Source: Buchnera aphidicola (Chaitophorus populicola) (GTDB lineage: Bacteria; Pseudomonadota; Gammaproteobacteria; Enterobacterales; Enterobacteriaceae). Taken from it: a DNA stretch of 64,000 nt. Made by a program: the position numbers and the translations under genes. Below the pieces are notes generated by a model. The model was given only the letters and a program-made list of their open reading frames with translations. It ran no database searches and was not told where the DNA came from. Shown one piece after another: positions 38,197-47,551 of the stretch (position 1 is the stretch's first letter; each line of letters opens with the position of its first letter). The stretch covers positions 248,001 to 312,000 of the forward strand of contig NZ_OZ060382.1 in the NCBI RefSeq assembly GCF_964058995.1. Direction: 5' to 3'.

Positions 38197-39141
38197 ATGG
38201 TTGGAATAATAACAAAACTATCTTTTTTTATAGTAAATAAAATTTTTGTTAAACAAAGAATTGATAATTTTTTAATAAAAAAATTTAAAAAAATACCTAA
38301 AAGTAAATTATATAAAATTATTAGAAAAGGATATATTCGAATAAATAAAAAAAGAGTTCAAGCAAAATATAAATTAAAAATAGGAGATTTAATACGTATT
38401 CCACCATTAAAAATCAACTATAATAAAAAAAAAAAAAAAATAAATATAAAAATGCAAAATATACTTTTAAAAAATATCTTATATGAAGATAATATTTTAC
38501 TTATTATTAATAAACCTTCAGGAATTTCTGTACATGGTGGTAGTGGAATAAATTTTAATATTATAGACAGTTTAAGAATGATTAGACCATATGATAAATA
38601 TCTAGAATTAATACATCGATTAGATAGATATACATCTGGAATTCTAATGCTTGCTAAAAAAAAATCTTCATTACGTTATTTTCATGAAAATTTTAGAAAA
38701 AATCTTATTCAAAAAAAATATCTAGCGTTAGTACATCGAAAATGTTTATTCCATAAAAAAATTGTTAATGCTCCATTATTAAAAAAAAATATTTTAAATA
38801 AAAAAAAAATGGTTACAGTAGATAAACTTGGTAAACCATCAAAAACTATTTTTAAAAAAAAAAAAAGTAATTTATTATATACTCTATTATCTATAATTCC
38901 ATATACTGGAAGAACTCATCAAATACGTGTACATTTAGAATTTTTAAAGCATCCTATAATTTTTGATAGTCGTTATGGAAATCAAAATTTAGATAAAAAT
39001 ATAACAACAAAAAAATTAAATAAAGTATTACTATTACATGCTAGAAAAATAGTTTTTTTACATCCTATACTAAAAAAAAAAATTAGTATACATGCGCCTT
39101 TAGATAAAAATTTTAAAAACGCAATAAAACACTTATTTTAA
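38197..39141 (+). CDS. rluC: 23S rRNA pseudouridine synthase RluC
   Basis: RluC makes pseudouridines 955, 2504 and 2580 in 23S rRNA. The 314 residues (319 in E. coli) contain an N-terminal S4 RNA-binding domain (VKQRIDNFLIKKFKKIPKSK) and the RluA-type catalytic domain with the Asp in LIHRLDRYTSGILMLAKK. The C-terminal RTHQIRVHLEFLKHPI is the family motif. An A16 tract at 38425-38440 encodes consecutive lysines in the linker between domains without breaking frame. It is divergent from rne, the same arrangement as in E. coli, and leads toward rpmF. Confidence 0.95.
   Translation: MVGIITKLSFFIVNKIFVKQRIDNFLIKKFKKIPKSKLYKIIRKGYIRINKKRVQAKYKLKIGDLIRIPPLKINYNKKKKKINIKMQNILLKNILYEDNILLIINKPSGISVHGGSGINFNIIDSLRMIRPYDKYLELIHRLDRYTSGILMLAKKKSSLRYFHENFRKNLIQKKYLALVHRKCLFHKKIVNAPLLKKNILNKKKMVTVDKLGKPSKTIFKKKKSNLLYTLLSIIPYTGRTHQIRVHLEFLKHPIIFDSRYGNQNLDKNITTKKLNKVLLLHARKIVFLHPILKKKISIHAPLDKNFKNAIKHLF
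38425..38440 (+). repeat. A16 homopolymer inside rluC
   Basis: Sixteen consecutive A residues, the longest run I found inside a reading frame here, encode five lysines and the first base of an isoleucine codon. The frame is intact, but such runs are expected sites of polymerase slippage. Confidence 0.9.
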
Positions 39142-39280
39142 TATATAAAAAAATCGATATAATTATTTCATATTAATTAAATATTATAATAAAATAATAT
39201 AAAAAATTATTTCTTGAATAATATTTAAAATTATTGTATATAATAATAACAAAACATTATAAAAATAGGAAAAAATAAAT

Positions 39281-39451
39281 ATGGCTGTACAAAAAAGTAA
39301 ACCTACACGATCTAAAAGAGGTATGCGTCGTTCTCATGATTCATTAAAAAAAAAAATAAATTTACTATCTATAGATAAATTTTCTAATGAATATCATATC
39401 AGACATCATATAACTAAAAAAGGATATTATAAAGGAAAAAAAATATTTTAA
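39281..39451 (+). CDS. rpmF: 50S ribosomal protein L32
   Basis: A 56-codon frame starts at ATG 39281 with AGGA ten bases upstream. It encodes [20 protein letters not shown] followed by a Lys-rich tail, aligning with E. coli L32 (57 residues, [22 protein letters not shown]). The gene lies between rluC and fabD, as in enterobacteria, where rpmF precedes the fatty-acid cluster. The C-terminal part keeps [12 protein letters not shown]. Confidence 0.97.
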   Translation: MAVQKSKPTRSKRGMRRSHDSLKKKINLLSIDKFSNEYHIRHHITKKGYYKGKKIF

Positions 39452-39495
39452 ATATATCTTTTTAATAAATTTAATTAATTTATATAATATTTATT

Positions 39496-40401
39496 ATGAT
39501 TCCATTTGCAATGATTTTTCCAGGACAAGAAAAACAAAATATTACGCTTTTAAAAAAAATATATAAACAAAATAAGATAATACAAGAAACTTTTGCAAAA
39601 GCTTCAGAACATTTAAAATATGATTTATATAAAACTATTATTAAAAAAAATTTAAATCATAAGTATCAAAAAAATAATTTTCTACAATTAGCAGTGTTAA
39701 CTATTTCTTATTCTATATATAAACTATGGAAATTTCGTATTGGATTAAATCCAAAAATTATGACTGGACATAGTTTAGGACAATATTCTGCATTAGTATG
39801 TAGTAAAGTATTAAAATTTTCTGATGCAATTAAAATGATTATTTATAGAACTAAAATTATGCAGAAAAAAAAAGGTTCAATGTATGCAATTTTTGGTTCT
39901 AAAAAATCAATAATAAAAAAAATTTGTAAAAAATATTCTAAAAAAAGTCGTGTTTCTATAGCTTGTATTAATTCTAAAACACAAATCGTAATTACTGGAA
40001 GTGTAGAAAATTCTAAAAAAGCTTCTCAAGAATTTAAAAAAAATGGAGCTAAAAAAATTATTCAGTTAAAAAATAATACTATTTCTCATTGTCCTTCTAT
40101 GAATAAATTAAAAAAGAAAATATTTTTTAAATTTAAAAAAATAGTTTTTAATTCACCAAAAAATTTAATTATAGATAGCACAGAAGTAAAATTTTTAAAA
40201 AATCCAATAAAAATTAAAAATTGTCTAATAAATCAATTATGTAAAACTGTTAAATGGAATGATACAATTAATTTTATCATAAATAATAAAATAAAACATT
40301 TTTTAGAAATTAGTTTAAACAATACATTAACTCAATTACATAAAAATAAAAAAAAATATATACCTCTTTATATTAAAAAAATTCTTAATTTAAAATTATA
40401 G
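39496..40401 (+). CDS. fabD: Malonyl-CoA:ACP transacylase
   Basis: FabD loads malonate onto acyl carrier protein for fatty-acid elongation. The 301 residues (309 in E. coli) have the nucleophile in MTGHSLGQYSALVCS (Ser near 92), the Arg in IYRTKIMQ, the catalytic His in TISHCPSM, and an N-terminal FPGQEKQ with the oxyanion Gln. The family's usual FPGQGSQ has changed at two positions after that Gln. It lies 44 bases after rpmF and 22 before fabG. fabH, which lies between rpmF and fabD in E. coli, is missing. Confidence 0.95.
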   Translation: MIPFAMIFPGQEKQNITLLKKIYKQNKIIQETFAKASEHLKYDLYKTIIKKNLNHKYQKNNFLQLAVLTISYSIYKLWKFRIGLNPKIMTGHSLGQYSALVCSKVLKFSDAIKMIIYRTKIMQKKKGSMYAIFGSKKSIIKKICKKYSKKSRVSIACINSKTQIVITGSVENSKKASQEFKKNGAKKIIQLKNNTISHCPSMNKLKKKIFFKFKKIVFNSPKNLIIDSTEVKFLKNPIKIKNCLINQLCKTVKWNDTINFIINNKIKHFLEISLNNTLTQLHKNKKKYIPLYIKKILNLKL

Positions 40402-40423
40402 TATTATTTATAAATTTAAAAAT

Positions 40424-41152
40424 ATGAAAAAAAAAAATGTTTTAATTACAGGTGCTAGAAAAGGTATAGGAAAATCTATTTTAAAAATATTTATAAAAAA
40501 AAATTTTAATATTATTGGCACTTCTAGAACAAATTCTGGGGCTAAGAAAATTCAAAAAATTTTAAAAAAAAATGGATTTGGAATGGTCCTAAAAATTAAT
40601 AATTATTCTCAAATTAATTTTTTTTTAAAAAAAATCATAAAAAAAATAGGAAATATAGATATATTAATACATAATATTGGTATTACTCAAGATAATTTAA
40701 TTACTAATATATCTAAAAAAAATTGGGATAACATTATACAAACAAATTTAACATCTATATTTTATATTAGTAAAAAAATTATTAAAAATATGATAAAAAA
40801 AAAATTTGGAAGAATTATTAGTATAGGATCAATATCTGGACTCATAGGAAACGTTGGACAAACTCATTATTCTGCTTCAAAATCTGCATTAATAGGTTTT
40901 ACAAAGTCATTGTCTTTAGAAGTTGCTTCTAGAGGAATTACAGTAAATTTAGTATCTCCTGGATTTATTCAAACAGATATGTTAAATAAATTAACTTCAT
41001 CGCAATTAAAGAAATGTTTGAACAAAATTCCTATGAAAAAATTTGGAAATACTCAAGATATAGCTTATTTAGTAAAATTTTTATCTTCAAAAAAAGCATC
41101 ATATATTACTGGACAAATACTACATGTTAATGGAGGAATATGTTCGTTATAA
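40424..41152 (+). CDS. fabG: 3-oxoacyl-ACP reductase
   Basis: FabG reduces 3-oxoacyl-ACP with NADPH. The 242 residues (244 in E. coli) show the short-chain dehydrogenase cofactor loop ITGARKGIGKSI (residues 7-18), the NAG-like LIHNIGIT, and the catalytic Ser-Tyr-Lys in SIGSISG and HYSASKSALIGFTKSL. The ending YITGQILHVNGGICSL matches the tetramer-forming C terminus. It lies between fabD and acpP in the conserved fab cluster, with 41 bases to acpP. Confidence 0.97.
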   Translation: MKKKNVLITGARKGIGKSILKIFIKKNFNIIGTSRTNSGAKKIQKILKKNGFGMVLKINNYSQINFFLKKIIKKIGNIDILIHNIGITQDNLITNISKKNWDNIIQTNLTSIFYISKKIIKNMIKKKFGRIISIGSISGLIGNVGQTHYSASKSALIGFTKSLSLEVASRGITVNLVSPGFIQTDMLNKLTSSQLKKCLNKIPMKKFGNTQDIAYLVKFLSSKKASYITGQILHVNGGICSL

Positions 41153-41193
41153 ATTTTTTTATAAAATAATTTTTTCAACAAGGGTCAATTTAT

Positions 41194-41427
41194 ATGAATT
41201 TAGAAAAAAAAATAAAAAAAATTATTCTAGACTGTTTATCTTTAAAAAAAAAAATTTCCAATAATTCATGTATTAAAAATGATTTACAAGCTGATTCCTT
41301 AGATATGATTGAATTAATTATGTCTATAGAAGAAAATTTTCATATAGATATTAAAGATAAAGAATCAGAAAAAATTACTACTGTAAGTTCATTAATTAAT
41401 TTAGTACAAAAAAAAATAAAAAAATAA
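41194..41427 (+). CDS. acpP: Acyl carrier protein
   Basis: AcpP carries growing acyl chains on a phosphopantetheine arm. The 77 residues (78 in E. coli) keep the modified Ser in QADSLDMIELIM, with acidic helix II following and the four-helix outline. Net charge is less acidic than in E. coli because of extra lysines at the N terminus (MNLEKKIKKI) and C terminus (LVQKKIKK). AAGG lies upstream of the ATG. fabF, downstream in E. coli, is absent here; tmk follows after about 150 gene-free bases. Confidence 0.96.
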   Translation: MNLEKKIKKIILDCLSLKKKISNNSCIKNDLQADSLDMIELIMSIEENFHIDIKDKESEKITTVSSLINLVQKKIKK

Positions 41428-41574
41428 ACTTTTATATCAACTATATCTGTTATTATTAAATATTTTATTAAATAATTTTTAATATAAATTAATATTTTAA
41501 TTACAATAAAAATATAGATTAATATTACATTTTCTAAAATATAACATATTAATCATATTAAATAAAAAAATTTT

Positions 41575-42207
41575 ATGAAAAAAAATAAATTTATTGTAAT
41601 AGAAGGTTTAGAAGGATCTGGCAAAACAACTGCCTGCCAAATCATAAAAAAAATTCTTTTATCACATAATATAAAAAAAATAATTATTGTTAGACAGCCA
41701 GGAAGCACATTAATTTCTGAAAAAATTCGTTCAATTATTAAGAAAGATTATAAAACAGAAAAGTTAAATAAATTTTCTGAATTGTTTCTATTATATTCTG
41801 CACGTTTTCAACTGATGGAAAATATTATTAAACCATCTTTAAAAAAAGGAGTTTGGATTATTTCAGATCGTCATAATTTATCTTCTATAGCATATCAAGG
41901 AGGTGGAAGAAATATTGATCAATCTCTAATACAAATGTTAAATAATCTTATAAATAAAATTTCTAAGCCTGATTTGACGATCTTTCTTGATGTTTCAGTA
42001 GAAATCGGCCTAAAAAGAGCTCTATTACGTTCTAATTTTGACAGAATAGAAAAACAATCTAAAAAATTTTTTTTAAAAGTAAGAAAATATTATTTTAAAT
42101 TTTTACTATCTGAAAAAAATAAAATTATAATTAACGCAAATAATAATATTAAAGTAATGAAAGAAAATATAAAAAATCAATTAAATACTTGGATAAACAA
42201 AAATTAA
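41575..42207 (+). CDS. tmk: Thymidylate kinase
   Basis: Tmk phosphorylates dTMP to dTDP for DNA synthesis. The 210 residues (213 in E. coli) show the P-loop IEGLEGSGKTTACQ at residues 9-22, the DR(H/Y) motif ISDRHNLSSIAYQGGGR and the lid-region Arg residues (ALLRSNFDRIE). Its TAA stop overlaps the ATG of holB by one base (TAATG), indicating translational coupling. In E. coli pabC and yceG precede tmk; both are missing. Confidence 0.96.
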   Translation: MKKNKFIVIEGLEGSGKTTACQIIKKILLSHNIKKIIIVRQPGSTLISEKIRSIIKKDYKTEKLNKFSELFLLYSARFQLMENIIKPSLKKGVWIISDRHNLSSIAYQGGGRNIDQSLIQMLNNLINKISKPDLTIFLDVSVEIGLKRALLRSNFDRIEKQSKKFFLKVRKYYFKFLLSEKNKIIINANNNIKVMKENIKNQLNTWINKN

Positions 42208-43190
42208 TGAAAAAATATCCATGGCTTTATAAAATATATAAAAAAATTATTAGTCAATATTTAAACAAAAATAATCATCATACAATTCTTATACAATCTC
42301 AAATCAATCTTGGATCTTCTAAACTAATTTTAAATATATGTAAAAAAATTTTGTGTCAAAAATCAAATAATTTATTTAGTTGTAATATATGTCATAATTG
42401 TCAATTAATTAAAAAAAAAAATTACTTAGATTTATATATTATTAAAAAAGAAGAAAAAAAAAAATTTATTGGAATTAATACAATTTTAAATTGTATAGAT
42501 AAAATAAATCATACCTCTCAATTAGGATCTATGAAAATAATTTGGATTCCTAAAATTCATTTATTAACTGAATCAGCTATTAATTCTTTATTAAAAGTTT
42601 TAGAAGAACCTCCTTTAAATACATTATTTTTTTTAGAAAATAAAAATAATTTTAAATTAAAAAAAACATTAAAAAGCAGATGTATAATTTATAATATATT
42701 TCCTCCTAAAAATAAAGATAGTGTTTTATGGTTAAAGAAAAACATTAAAAAAAAATATAAATTAGAAGAATTATTGATAGCATTAAATATATCAGAAAAT
42801 TCTCCTATATTAGCAAAAAAAATTTTTATTAATAAAATTTGGGAAGAAAGAAAAAAGTTATTTAGAAAAATATATAAAGCAATAAAATATAAAAATTTAT
42901 TTTTATTATATAAAAATTTAAAAATACATTTATTAAAAAAAATTTCCTGGATATGTTCGTTAATTTTAGATGCAATTAAATATTCTTATAATAAAAATAT
43001 TAAATTAATAAATATTGATCAAAAAAAATTAATTTACACAATAAACAAAAAAAATTCAAAAAAAAATTTATTTATAATAATTCATATATGGATTAAATGT
43101 TTTTTTAACATAAAAAACATCCCTCAAGTAAATGAACATTTTATTTTATTAGAACCTTTAATTCAATGGGAAAAAATGCTTAATTTTTAA
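42207..43190 (+). CDS. holB: DNA polymerase III delta-prime subunit
   Basis: HolB is the delta-prime subunit of the clamp-loader complex. I use the ATG at 42207 that overlaps the tmk stop; the protein then starts MKKYPWLYKIY as E. coli HolB starts MRWYPWLRPDF, giving 327 residues (334 in E. coli). A TTG 18 bases earlier in frame has no supporting site. The zinc-binding Cys cluster (CQKSNNLFSCNICHNC) and the clamp-loader motif LLKVLEEPP are present, while the ATP-binding P-loop is absent as is normal for delta-prime. The C-terminal half is strongly drifted. Confidence 0.93.
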   Translation: MKKYPWLYKIYKKIISQYLNKNNHHTILIQSQINLGSSKLILNICKKILCQKSNNLFSCNICHNCQLIKKKNYLDLYIIKKEEKKKFIGINTILNCIDKINHTSQLGSMKIIWIPKIHLLTESAINSLLKVLEEPPLNTLFFLENKNNFKLKKTLKSRCIIYNIFPPKNKDSVLWLKKNIKKKYKLEELLIALNISENSPILAKKIFINKIWEERKKLFRKIYKAIKYKNLFLLYKNLKIHLLKKISWICSLILDAIKYSYNKNIKLINIDQKKLIYTINKKNSKKNLFIIIHIWIKCFFNIKNIPQVNEHFILLEPLIQWEKMLNF

Positions 43191-43223
43191 AAATAATTTA
43201 ATTATATAAAAAGGAAAAAATAT

Positions 43224-44008
43224 ATGTTTTTAATAGATTCACATTGTCATTTAGATAAAATTAATTTAAATAAATTTAAAAATGGATTAGATGATGTGTT
43301 AAATAAAGCATATTCAAAAAATGTTAAAATAATTTTAGCAGTATCTACTTCTATAAATAATTTTAAAGATATTCAAAAAAAATTTAAAAATACGAAATAC
43401 AATATTTATTATTCATGCGGTATACATCCGTTATCTATTTATAAAAAAAAAAATCTTTTAAATTAGTAAAAAATTTATCTCAAGATCAAAAAGTAATTGC
43501 TATAGGCGAAACAGGATTAGATTATTATTATCAAAAAGAAAACTTTAAAGAACAAATTAATTTATTTTATAAACATATTTATCTTAGCAAAAAACTGAAT
43601 AAACCATTAATTATTCATTCTAGAAACGCAAATATAGATACAATAAAAATTCTTCGATCAGAAAAATCTGACCAATGTAAAGGTGTTTTACATTCATTTA
43701 ATTATGACTTTCAAACAGCATCAAAATTATTAGATATGGGATTTTATATATCTATTTCAGGAATTTTTACATTTAAAAATTCTATAAAACTACGTTCTGT
43801 TATAAAAAAAATACCTTTAAATAGAATATTATTAGAAACAGATTCTCCATATTTAACACCATTCCCTCATCGAGGAAAAGAAAATCAACCTTCTTATATA
43901 TATTATATAGCAAAATACCTCTCTAATTTAATTAAAATAGATTTAGAGGAATTAAGCTATATTACATCAAAAAATTTTTTTAAATTATTTAATTTAAAAG
44001 AAAAATAA
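43224..44008 (+). pseudogene. ycfH: TatD-family metal-dependent hydrolase YcfH, frameshifted at an A11 tract
   Basis: The first 80 codons (MFLIDSHCHLDKINL, CGIHPLSIYKKK) stop at TAG 43464 just after eleven A residues at 43443-43453. From 43454 a second frame runs without interruption to 44008 and matches the rest of E. coli YcfH: GETGLDYYYQKENF, LNKPLIIHSRNA, LLETDSPYLTPFPHRGKEN. All metal-ligand motifs of the TatD family are preserved over both parts, and the second part shows no further damage. One extra A (or two fewer) in the tract restores a 262-residue protein. It may be a fresh pseudogene, a sequencing error or a gene rescued by polymerase slippage. It lies 33 bases after holB and 47 before ptsG. 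Confidence 0.9.
43443..43453 (+). repeat. A11 homopolymer at the ycfH frameshift
   Basis: Eleven consecutive A residues mark the exact point where the ycfH frame changes. Twelve A residues would make the whole gene continuous. Confidence 0.95.
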
Positions 44009-44055
44009 ATTTATTCTTTTTAGATTTGTTATTATTTTAAAATAAAGGTCTATAT

Positions 44056-45489
44056 ATGTTTCAAAATACATTCGCTAATCTTCAAAAAATTGGAAAATCT
44101 TTAATGCTTCCAGTTTCAGTATTACCTATTGCTGGTATTTTATTAGGAATTGGATCAGCTCATTTTTATATTATTCCTCATTTTATTTCAGAAATTATGG
44201 AAAATACTGGAGGAACAATTTTTAAAAACATGCCGTTAATTTTTTCTATTGGTGTTGCTTTAGGATTTACTAAAAATGATGGAGTAGCAGCTTTAGCTGC
44301 AGTAATTTCATACAATATTATGACTAAAACATCTTCTATCATGTTACCAGTTTTTTCTTCTTATTCATTATTTTCTTTGCAAGATAATATAAAAAATATA
44401 AATGACACAGGAATTTTAGGAGGTATTTGTTCTGGAGCCATTTCTGCGTTTATGTTTAATAAATTTTATAAAATACAATTACCAGAATATTTAGGATTTT
44501 TTTCTGGTAAAAGATTTATACCTATTATCTCCGGTCTATCCGCTATAATGTTAGGTCTTTGGTTATCTTTAATTTGGCCTCCAATAGGATTTGTTATACA
44601 AAAATTTTCAATGTGGTCTGCTTATCAAAATCCAATTATTGCTTTTGGAATATATGGATTTGTAGAAAGAGCATTAGTACCTTTTGGATTACATCATATT
44701 TGGAATGTTCCCTTTCAAATGCAAATTGGAGAGTATATTAATAATATAGGACAAGTATTTCATGGAGATATAGCTAGATATATGGCAGGTGATTCAAGTG
44801 CAGGAAAATTATCTGGAGGATTTATTTTTAAAATGTATGGATTACCTGGAGCAGCATTTGCTATTTGGCATTGTTCTAAAAATAAAAATAAAAAAAAAGT
44901 TAGTGGAATTATGATGTCTGCTGCTTTAACTGCATTTTTAACAGGAATTACTGAACCAATTGAATTTTCTTTTCTTTTTATTTCGCCTATTTTATATTTT
45001 ATACATTCAATATTAGCTGGATTATCTTTTTCCATATGTATTTTTTTAAACATGCAAGCTGGAACTAGTTTTTCGCATGGATTAGTTGATTTTATTTTAT
45101 TAAGTGGAAACAGTAATAGAATATGGTTATTTCCTATAGTTGGAATTATATATTTTTTTATATACTATATAATTTTTTATATTTTTATTACAAAATTTAA
45201 TTTAAAAACTCTAGGACGAACAAATAATGTTTTTCATAAATCTTATATAGATATCGATGAAAAAATTTCTAAAATAATAAAATATTTAGGTGGAAAAGAA
45301 AATATAGTTAATATAGACGCTTGTATTACACGGTTAAGAATAACAGTTATAAATTCTTCTAAAATAAATGCAAATAAACTAAAATCTCTAGGAGCTGCAG
45401 GGGTATTTATTTCTGGTTTAGGTGTACAAATTGTATTTGGAACTAAATCTGATAGTATTAAAAATTTAATTGAAAAAAAAATAAAATAA
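44056..45489 (+). CDS. ptsG: Glucose-specific PTS enzyme IICB
   Basis: PtsG imports and phosphorylates glucose using phosphate from EIIA(Glc). The 477 residues equal E. coli PtsG. The N-terminal IIC part spans about residues 1-385 with eight or more hydrophobic segments and the substrate-binding GITEPIEF. The IIB domain at the C terminus has the phosphorylated Cys in [11 protein letters not shown]. Its partners crr, ptsH and ptsI are outside the window. It lies 47 bases after ycfH, the enterobacterial order, and is the entry point for the glycolytic enzymes in this window. Confidence 0.97.
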   Translation: MFQNTFANLQKIGKSLMLPVSVLPIAGILLGIGSAHFYIIPHFISEIMENTGGTIFKNMPLIFSIGVALGFTKNDGVAALAAVISYNIMTKTSSIMLPVFSSYSLFSLQDNIKNINDTGILGGICSGAISAFMFNKFYKIQLPEYLGFFSGKRFIPIISGLSAIMLGLWLSLIWPPIGFVIQKFSMWSAYQNPIIAFGIYGFVERALVPFGLHHIWNVPFQMQIGEYINNIGQVFHGDIARYMAGDSSAGKLSGGFIFKMYGLPGAAFAIWHCSKNKNKKKVSGIMMSAALTAFLTGITEPIEFSFLFISPILYFIHSILAGLSFSICIFLNMQAGTSFSHGLVDFILLSGNSNRIWLFPIVGIIYFFIYYIIFYIFITKFNLKTLGRTNNVFHKSYIDIDEKISKIIKYLGGKENIVNIDACITRLRITVINSSKINANKLKSLGAAGVFISGLGVQIVFGTKSDSIKNLIEKKIK

Positions 45490-45601
45490 AATTTTAAATT
45501 TACTTAAAATATTAAAATAATTTATATATTATATTTTTATAAATATTTCAAATTATTATAAATATTTTATATTTCTAATAAAGGTTAATATATTTTATAT
45601 T

Positions 45602-45940
45602 ATGAATAAAAAAATTTTTCAAAATATTATAAACAAAAAAACACACTCAAAAATTATTTTTCAAGACGAAAAAATTACTGCTTTTCATGATATATCTCCA
45701 AAAGCAAGAATACATATTTTAATTGTTCCTAATATATTTATTAAAAATCTTAATCATATAAATAAAAAAAATTTAAATGTATTAACTTATATGTTACATA
45801 TGTCTATAAAAATAGCAAAAAAAGAAAAAATTCATAAATCTGGATATAGAATTATTATAAATTGTAATAAAAATGGTGGTCAAAAAATACCTTATTTACA
45901 TCTCCATTTATTAGGAGGAGAAAAACTAAAAAATTTTTAA
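45602..45940 (+). CDS. hinT: HIT-family purine nucleoside phosphoramidase HinT
   Basis: HinT hydrolyses AMP-N bonds such as adenosine phosphoramidate. The 112 residues (119 in E. coli) contain the N-terminal [20 protein letters not shown] and the HIT region [16 protein letters not shown]. The usual triad His-x-His-x-His appears here as Tyr98, His100, His102: the nucleophile and third His are kept, but the first is Tyr. The C-terminal specificity segment is short. It follows ptsG as in E. coli, and a strong 17-base hairpin follows. Confidence 0.92.
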   Translation: MNKKIFQNIINKKTHSKIIFQDEKITAFHDISPKARIHILIVPNIFIKNLNHINKKNLNVLTYMLHMSIKIAKKEKIHKSGYRIIINCNKNGGQKIPYLHLHLLGGEKLKNF

Positions 45941-45977
45941 AAAAATAAATTAAAATTAATATGAAAAATATTTTATA

Positions 45978-46018
45978 GTAATAAGTTTGTAAGAAGAGTA
46001 TTTCTTACAAACTATTAC
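45978..46018 (+). terminator. Long hairpin after hinT
   Basis: GTAAT plus AGTTTGTAAGAA (45978-45982, 45984-45995, one bulged A) pairs perfectly with TTCTTACAAACTATTAC (46002-46018) around a 6-base loop, a 17-pair stem. It lies about 40 bases after the hinT stop and is the longest stem found in the window. A T-run is missing, so it may stabilise RNA ends instead of terminating. Confidence 0.65.
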
Positions 46019-46240
46019 ATAAAATAATTATTAATATTTTAAAAAAATTTGACTTCTATTATAAAAAATTAAATATAAATTTTTATTTAAATTTACAAGA
46101 TATAATAAGATAAGTAAAATTTAATAAATATATTTTATATGAAATTAAAAAAAATCTTAAAAATTATTTTAACATGAAATATAAATATTATATTTAAAAT
46201 TTATATAATAATATTTTTACTCACTTATCTTAAATATAAT
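46019..46240. other. Spacer between hinT hairpin and porin
   Basis: This A/T-rich convergent spacer holds no ORF. A 10-base inverted pair (TAAGATAAGT at 46106-46115, ACTTATCTTA at 46223-46232) sits just after the porin stop codon on the minus strand, too far apart to call a terminator. Confidence 0.3.
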
Positions 46241-47371
46241 TTAAAAAATATAAGCAAGCCCTACTCCTACACAATTATCAAAATAATGTGAAAATTCTGC
46301 GTTATTATCAATACCAAGCGTTTTTAATAAATTTAATTTATAATGAATATTTGCAACAAAATTTTGATTAAAATTATATGTTACTATTAAATTAATATGG
46401 TTGTTTAAAGTAGATGATTTAGCATTTTCTGGAACTTGACCAAAATTATATTGTGTTCCAAAAGATTTTATATAACCAATAGAAGATTTAATTCCATTAT
46501 TAAAATTATAACTTCCAGAAATTTCAATATTATCTATAATATCATATATGCGTCTATTTTTTATAAAGTTTGCAGCTGGATTTTTAGAATGTCCATAAAA
46601 TCCGGAAACAGAAGCATTTTTAAACGAATAATTCCAACCTAAACCATAAGATTTAACCCAGTGGTTTTCTAGATTTACTTTATTTCTAGTATTATCATAA
46701 GGACTAAAGAAAGCTGATCCAATTAAAGTAAATCCAAAATCTGTATTATATCTTAGAGATGTCCCCCATGAATCATTATATTTATCACTTAAAAACATAT
46801 TTTCATTTTTATAATATGTTTGATGTTGTAAAGTTAAATCTAATCCCTTAATATATCCTGATAAACCTTTATTATGATATGTTAATACACCATCTGCTCG
46901 ACCGATTAAAAAGTTATCATCTTCATGTAACGTAATATTTTCATTGTTATCAAACGCAGGTTGAGTAAATTGTTTTGCATAATGCATTACACCATAATTT
47001 CTTCCATAATCTATAGTACCCCATTGACCTAAATCTAATCCTACATATGCTAAATCAATATTATTATTATTAGAATTTAAATAATTTTTTTCATTATATA
47101 CACAAAATTTAGGTTTATATTCGAAAGAAAAATATCCTGATATAAATTTATTAATATCAGATTTACTAGATAAACCAAATGTAAAATTTGTATAGTTACC
47201 TAATGAATTTAAAAGAAAAGGATCATTACTATGAGAATAAAAATAAAGAGGATTTAATTCTCCATAAATATCTATTTTATTTCCATTTTTATTATATATT
47301 TCCATAGCATTTACAGCACTAGAAGATAAAAATAAAGGCATTAAAACAGCTAAAAAATTACGTTTCATCAT
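46241..47371 (-). CDS. ompF: General outer-membrane porin (OmpF/OmpC family)
   Basis: The 376 residues (362 in E. coli OmpF) begin with a signal peptide (MMKRNFLAVLMPLFL), cleaved after about SAVNA, then the porin start MEIYNKNGNKIDIYGELN. Constriction-loop and strand motifs follow: DLGQWGTIDYGRNYGVMHYAKQ with the L3-like region after it, and GLGWNYSFKNASVSGFYG. The last strand ends VGVGLAYIF with terminal Phe, the signal for the BAM insertase. It is the general diffusion pore for small solutes. ATG ATG at the start leaves one residue uncertain; AAGG lies 13 bases upstream of the first. Confidence 0.93.
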   Translation of the reverse strand: MMKRNFLAVLMPLFLSSSAVNAMEIYNKNGNKIDIYGELNPLYFYSHSNDPFLLNSLGNYTNFTFGLSSKSDINKFISGYFSFEYKPKFCVYNEKNYLNSNNNNIDLAYVGLDLGQWGTIDYGRNYGVMHYAKQFTQPAFDNNENITLHEDDNFLIGRADGVLTYHNKGLSGYIKGLDLTLQHQTYYKNENMFLSDKYNDSWGTSLRYNTDFGFTLIGSAFFSPYDNTRNKVNLENHWVKSYGLGWNYSFKNASVSGFYGHSKNPAANFIKNRRIYDIIDNIEISGSYNFNNGIKSSIGYIKSFGTQYNFGQVPENAKSSTLNNHINLIVTYNFNQNFVANIHYKLNLLKTLGIDNNAEFSHYFDNCVGVGLAYIF

Positions 47372-47551
47372 AATAATTATATTACCTTATGTGTGTAATA
47401 ATTTTTAAAAGTAAATATTTATTTTTTAATATAATAAATATTATTTAAAAAATATTTATTTATTTAAAATTTTTTTTTAATATTTTTTTTAAAAAAATAT
47501 ATTTAATTAAAACTTTAAAAAAATATTAAAAAAATATCTTAAAAAAATATA

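Noticed and set aside
46106-46232. 10-base inverted pair TAAGATAAGT ... ACTTATCTTA
   Set aside because: The arms are over 100 bases apart in A/T-rich DNA, so a chance match is likely.
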